Assembly (NCBI GenBank): GCA_008534395.1
Contig: SHMQ01000007.1
Coordinates: 23,164 to 87,163 of the forward strand
Direction: 5' to 3'
Origin: Candidatus Acidulodesulfobacterium acidiphilum
GTDB lineage: Bacteria > SZUA-79 > Acidulodesulfobacterales > Acidulodesulfobacteraceae
Length of the DNA: 64,000 bases
The notes beneath the pieces were generated by a model. It was not told the origin of the DNA. It worked only from the letters and a program-made list of their open reading frames with translations, and made no database searches. A program made the translations under genes and the position numbers. This document shows, in pieces, positions 63,645 to 64,000 of the stretch (positions are counted from its first letter, which is position 1; every line of letters starts with the position of its first letter).

Positions 63645-63839
63645 TTAATAATTGAAATAATTTTTTTTGGAATTTCTTTTTCTGGAAGCTGCCGCTTTTT
63701 TCTTTCTTTTCACGCTCGGTTTTTCGTAATGCTCTCTTTTTCTGATTTCAGAAAGAATGCCTGCTCTTTCGCAAGATTTTTTGAATCTTCTCAAAGCATT
63801 TTCGAACGATTCGTTTTCTTTAATTTTTACGATTGACAA
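63645..63839 (-). CDS. rpsU: 30S ribosomal protein bS21
   Basis: 64 residues: [52 protein letters not shown], the standard bS21 sequence with an Arg/Lys-rich C-terminus. It helps 30S subunits start translation. The start is TTG at 63839 with AGGAGG about 13 nt upstream, which is longer than ideal. It heads the rpsU-cvpA-dnaG-rpoD group. Confidence 0.97.
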   Translation of the reverse strand: MSIVKIKENESFENALRRFKKSCERAGILSEIRKREHYEKPSVKRKKKAAASRKRNSKKNYFNY

Positions 63840-63872
63840 AACCTAATTTCGCCTCCTTTTTTTTTTAATATT

Positions 63873-63920
63873 AAGGTATCGGAATTCAATTCCGGTACCT
63901 TCACAACTTTATTACAACTT
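63873..63920 (-). repeat. REP-like 29-nt palindrome plus flank (copy 3)
   Basis: Bases 63873-63901 have arms AAGGTATCGGAATT and AATTCCGGTACCTT (one mismatch), followed by CACAACTTTATTACAAC, which resembles the CACAAAATGGTTACAAA flank of copy 1. The core AATTCCGGTAC is identical to copy 1. It lies upstream of rpsU, possibly near its promoter. Confidence 0.6.
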
Positions 63921-64000
63921 TGCCCTTATATAGTATCTTACATTTTTTATTAATTTGCAACTATTTTTGTTTGCGGTTATTTTTTTCGTCGAGACCGGAT

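Overview
The window is about 64 kb of AT-rich chromosome from a Gram-negative bacterium. An outer membrane is implied by a secretin, a surface-antigen beta-barrel and signal peptidase I. An anaerobic or microaerobic life is suggested by a two-headed 2-hydroxyacyl-CoA dehydratase-type activase, a divergent indolepyruvate:ferredoxin oxidoreductase-like pair, a 2[4Fe-4S] ferredoxin and a PflX-like radical SAM protein. The gene set and low GC fit a deltaproteobacterial (Desulfobacterota-like) lineage, possibly the uncultivated acidophilic Acidulodesulfobacterales/Sva0485 group. That placement is inference only; no 16S gene is present.

Layout. 1-22.6 kb: mixed accessory and housekeeping genes, with a truncated alpha/beta hydrolase, aspS, two EmrB/QacA-type exporters, the iorAB-like pair next to a PerR-like regulator, moaB with a moaD-moaE fusion and the activase, groSL under CIRCE control, an ABC-2 exporter, dcd, a LOG protein, ferredoxin, enolase, a phosphohexomutase and tRNA-Arg(CCG). 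22.6-32.4 kb: a nine-gene minus-strand operon for a type IV pilus/type II secretion-like machine (secretin, ATPase, platform protein, three pilin-like proteins and GspL-, GspM- and GspC-like proteins). 32.4-44.7 kb: tRNA-Arg(UCU), a TDT-family transporter, nitroreductase, a surface-antigen barrel with an M1-peptidase-like front, an RmlC-like epimerase, comM, a GGDEF-like remnant, a penicillin-binding transpeptidase, tldD and alr. 44.8-63.9 kb: one long minus-strand housekeeping run: rpsU, a frameshifted cvpA, dnaG and rpoD (macromolecular-synthesis cluster), then a CAU tRNA, nif3-like, a zinc-ribbon protein, rnhA-like, rnpB, lepA, lepB, pyrR, pyrB, pyrC, carA, a radical SAM gene, carB, greA and nfu.

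The most interesting signal is a promoter shared by the secretin operon and comM. Upstream of each lie five pentamers (GTAAC/TTAAC/GTCAT) spaced exactly 11 nt apart, followed at an identical 26 nt by TATAAT. The two 52-nt arrays align without gaps at about 79% identity. The repeat unit resembles a PhoB-family (pho-box-like) array. Since ComM acts in natural transformation and secretin/pilus machines take up DNA, this suggests a competence-like regulon controlled by an OmpR/PhoB-type response regulator that is not encoded here.

Other structure: three 29-nt palindromes sharing a CACAAAATGG-type flank; two long hairpin repeats with a conserved loop; one element of about 230 bp with 15-bp terminal inverted repeats and an internal 21-bp hairpin; a perfect 18-bp hairpin inside the start of the iorA-like gene; several genes whose -10 box lies 6-8 nt before the ATG (probable leaderless mRNAs); and a 9-A tract that breaks cvpA. 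All calls were made by reading the sequence. No database search was run.
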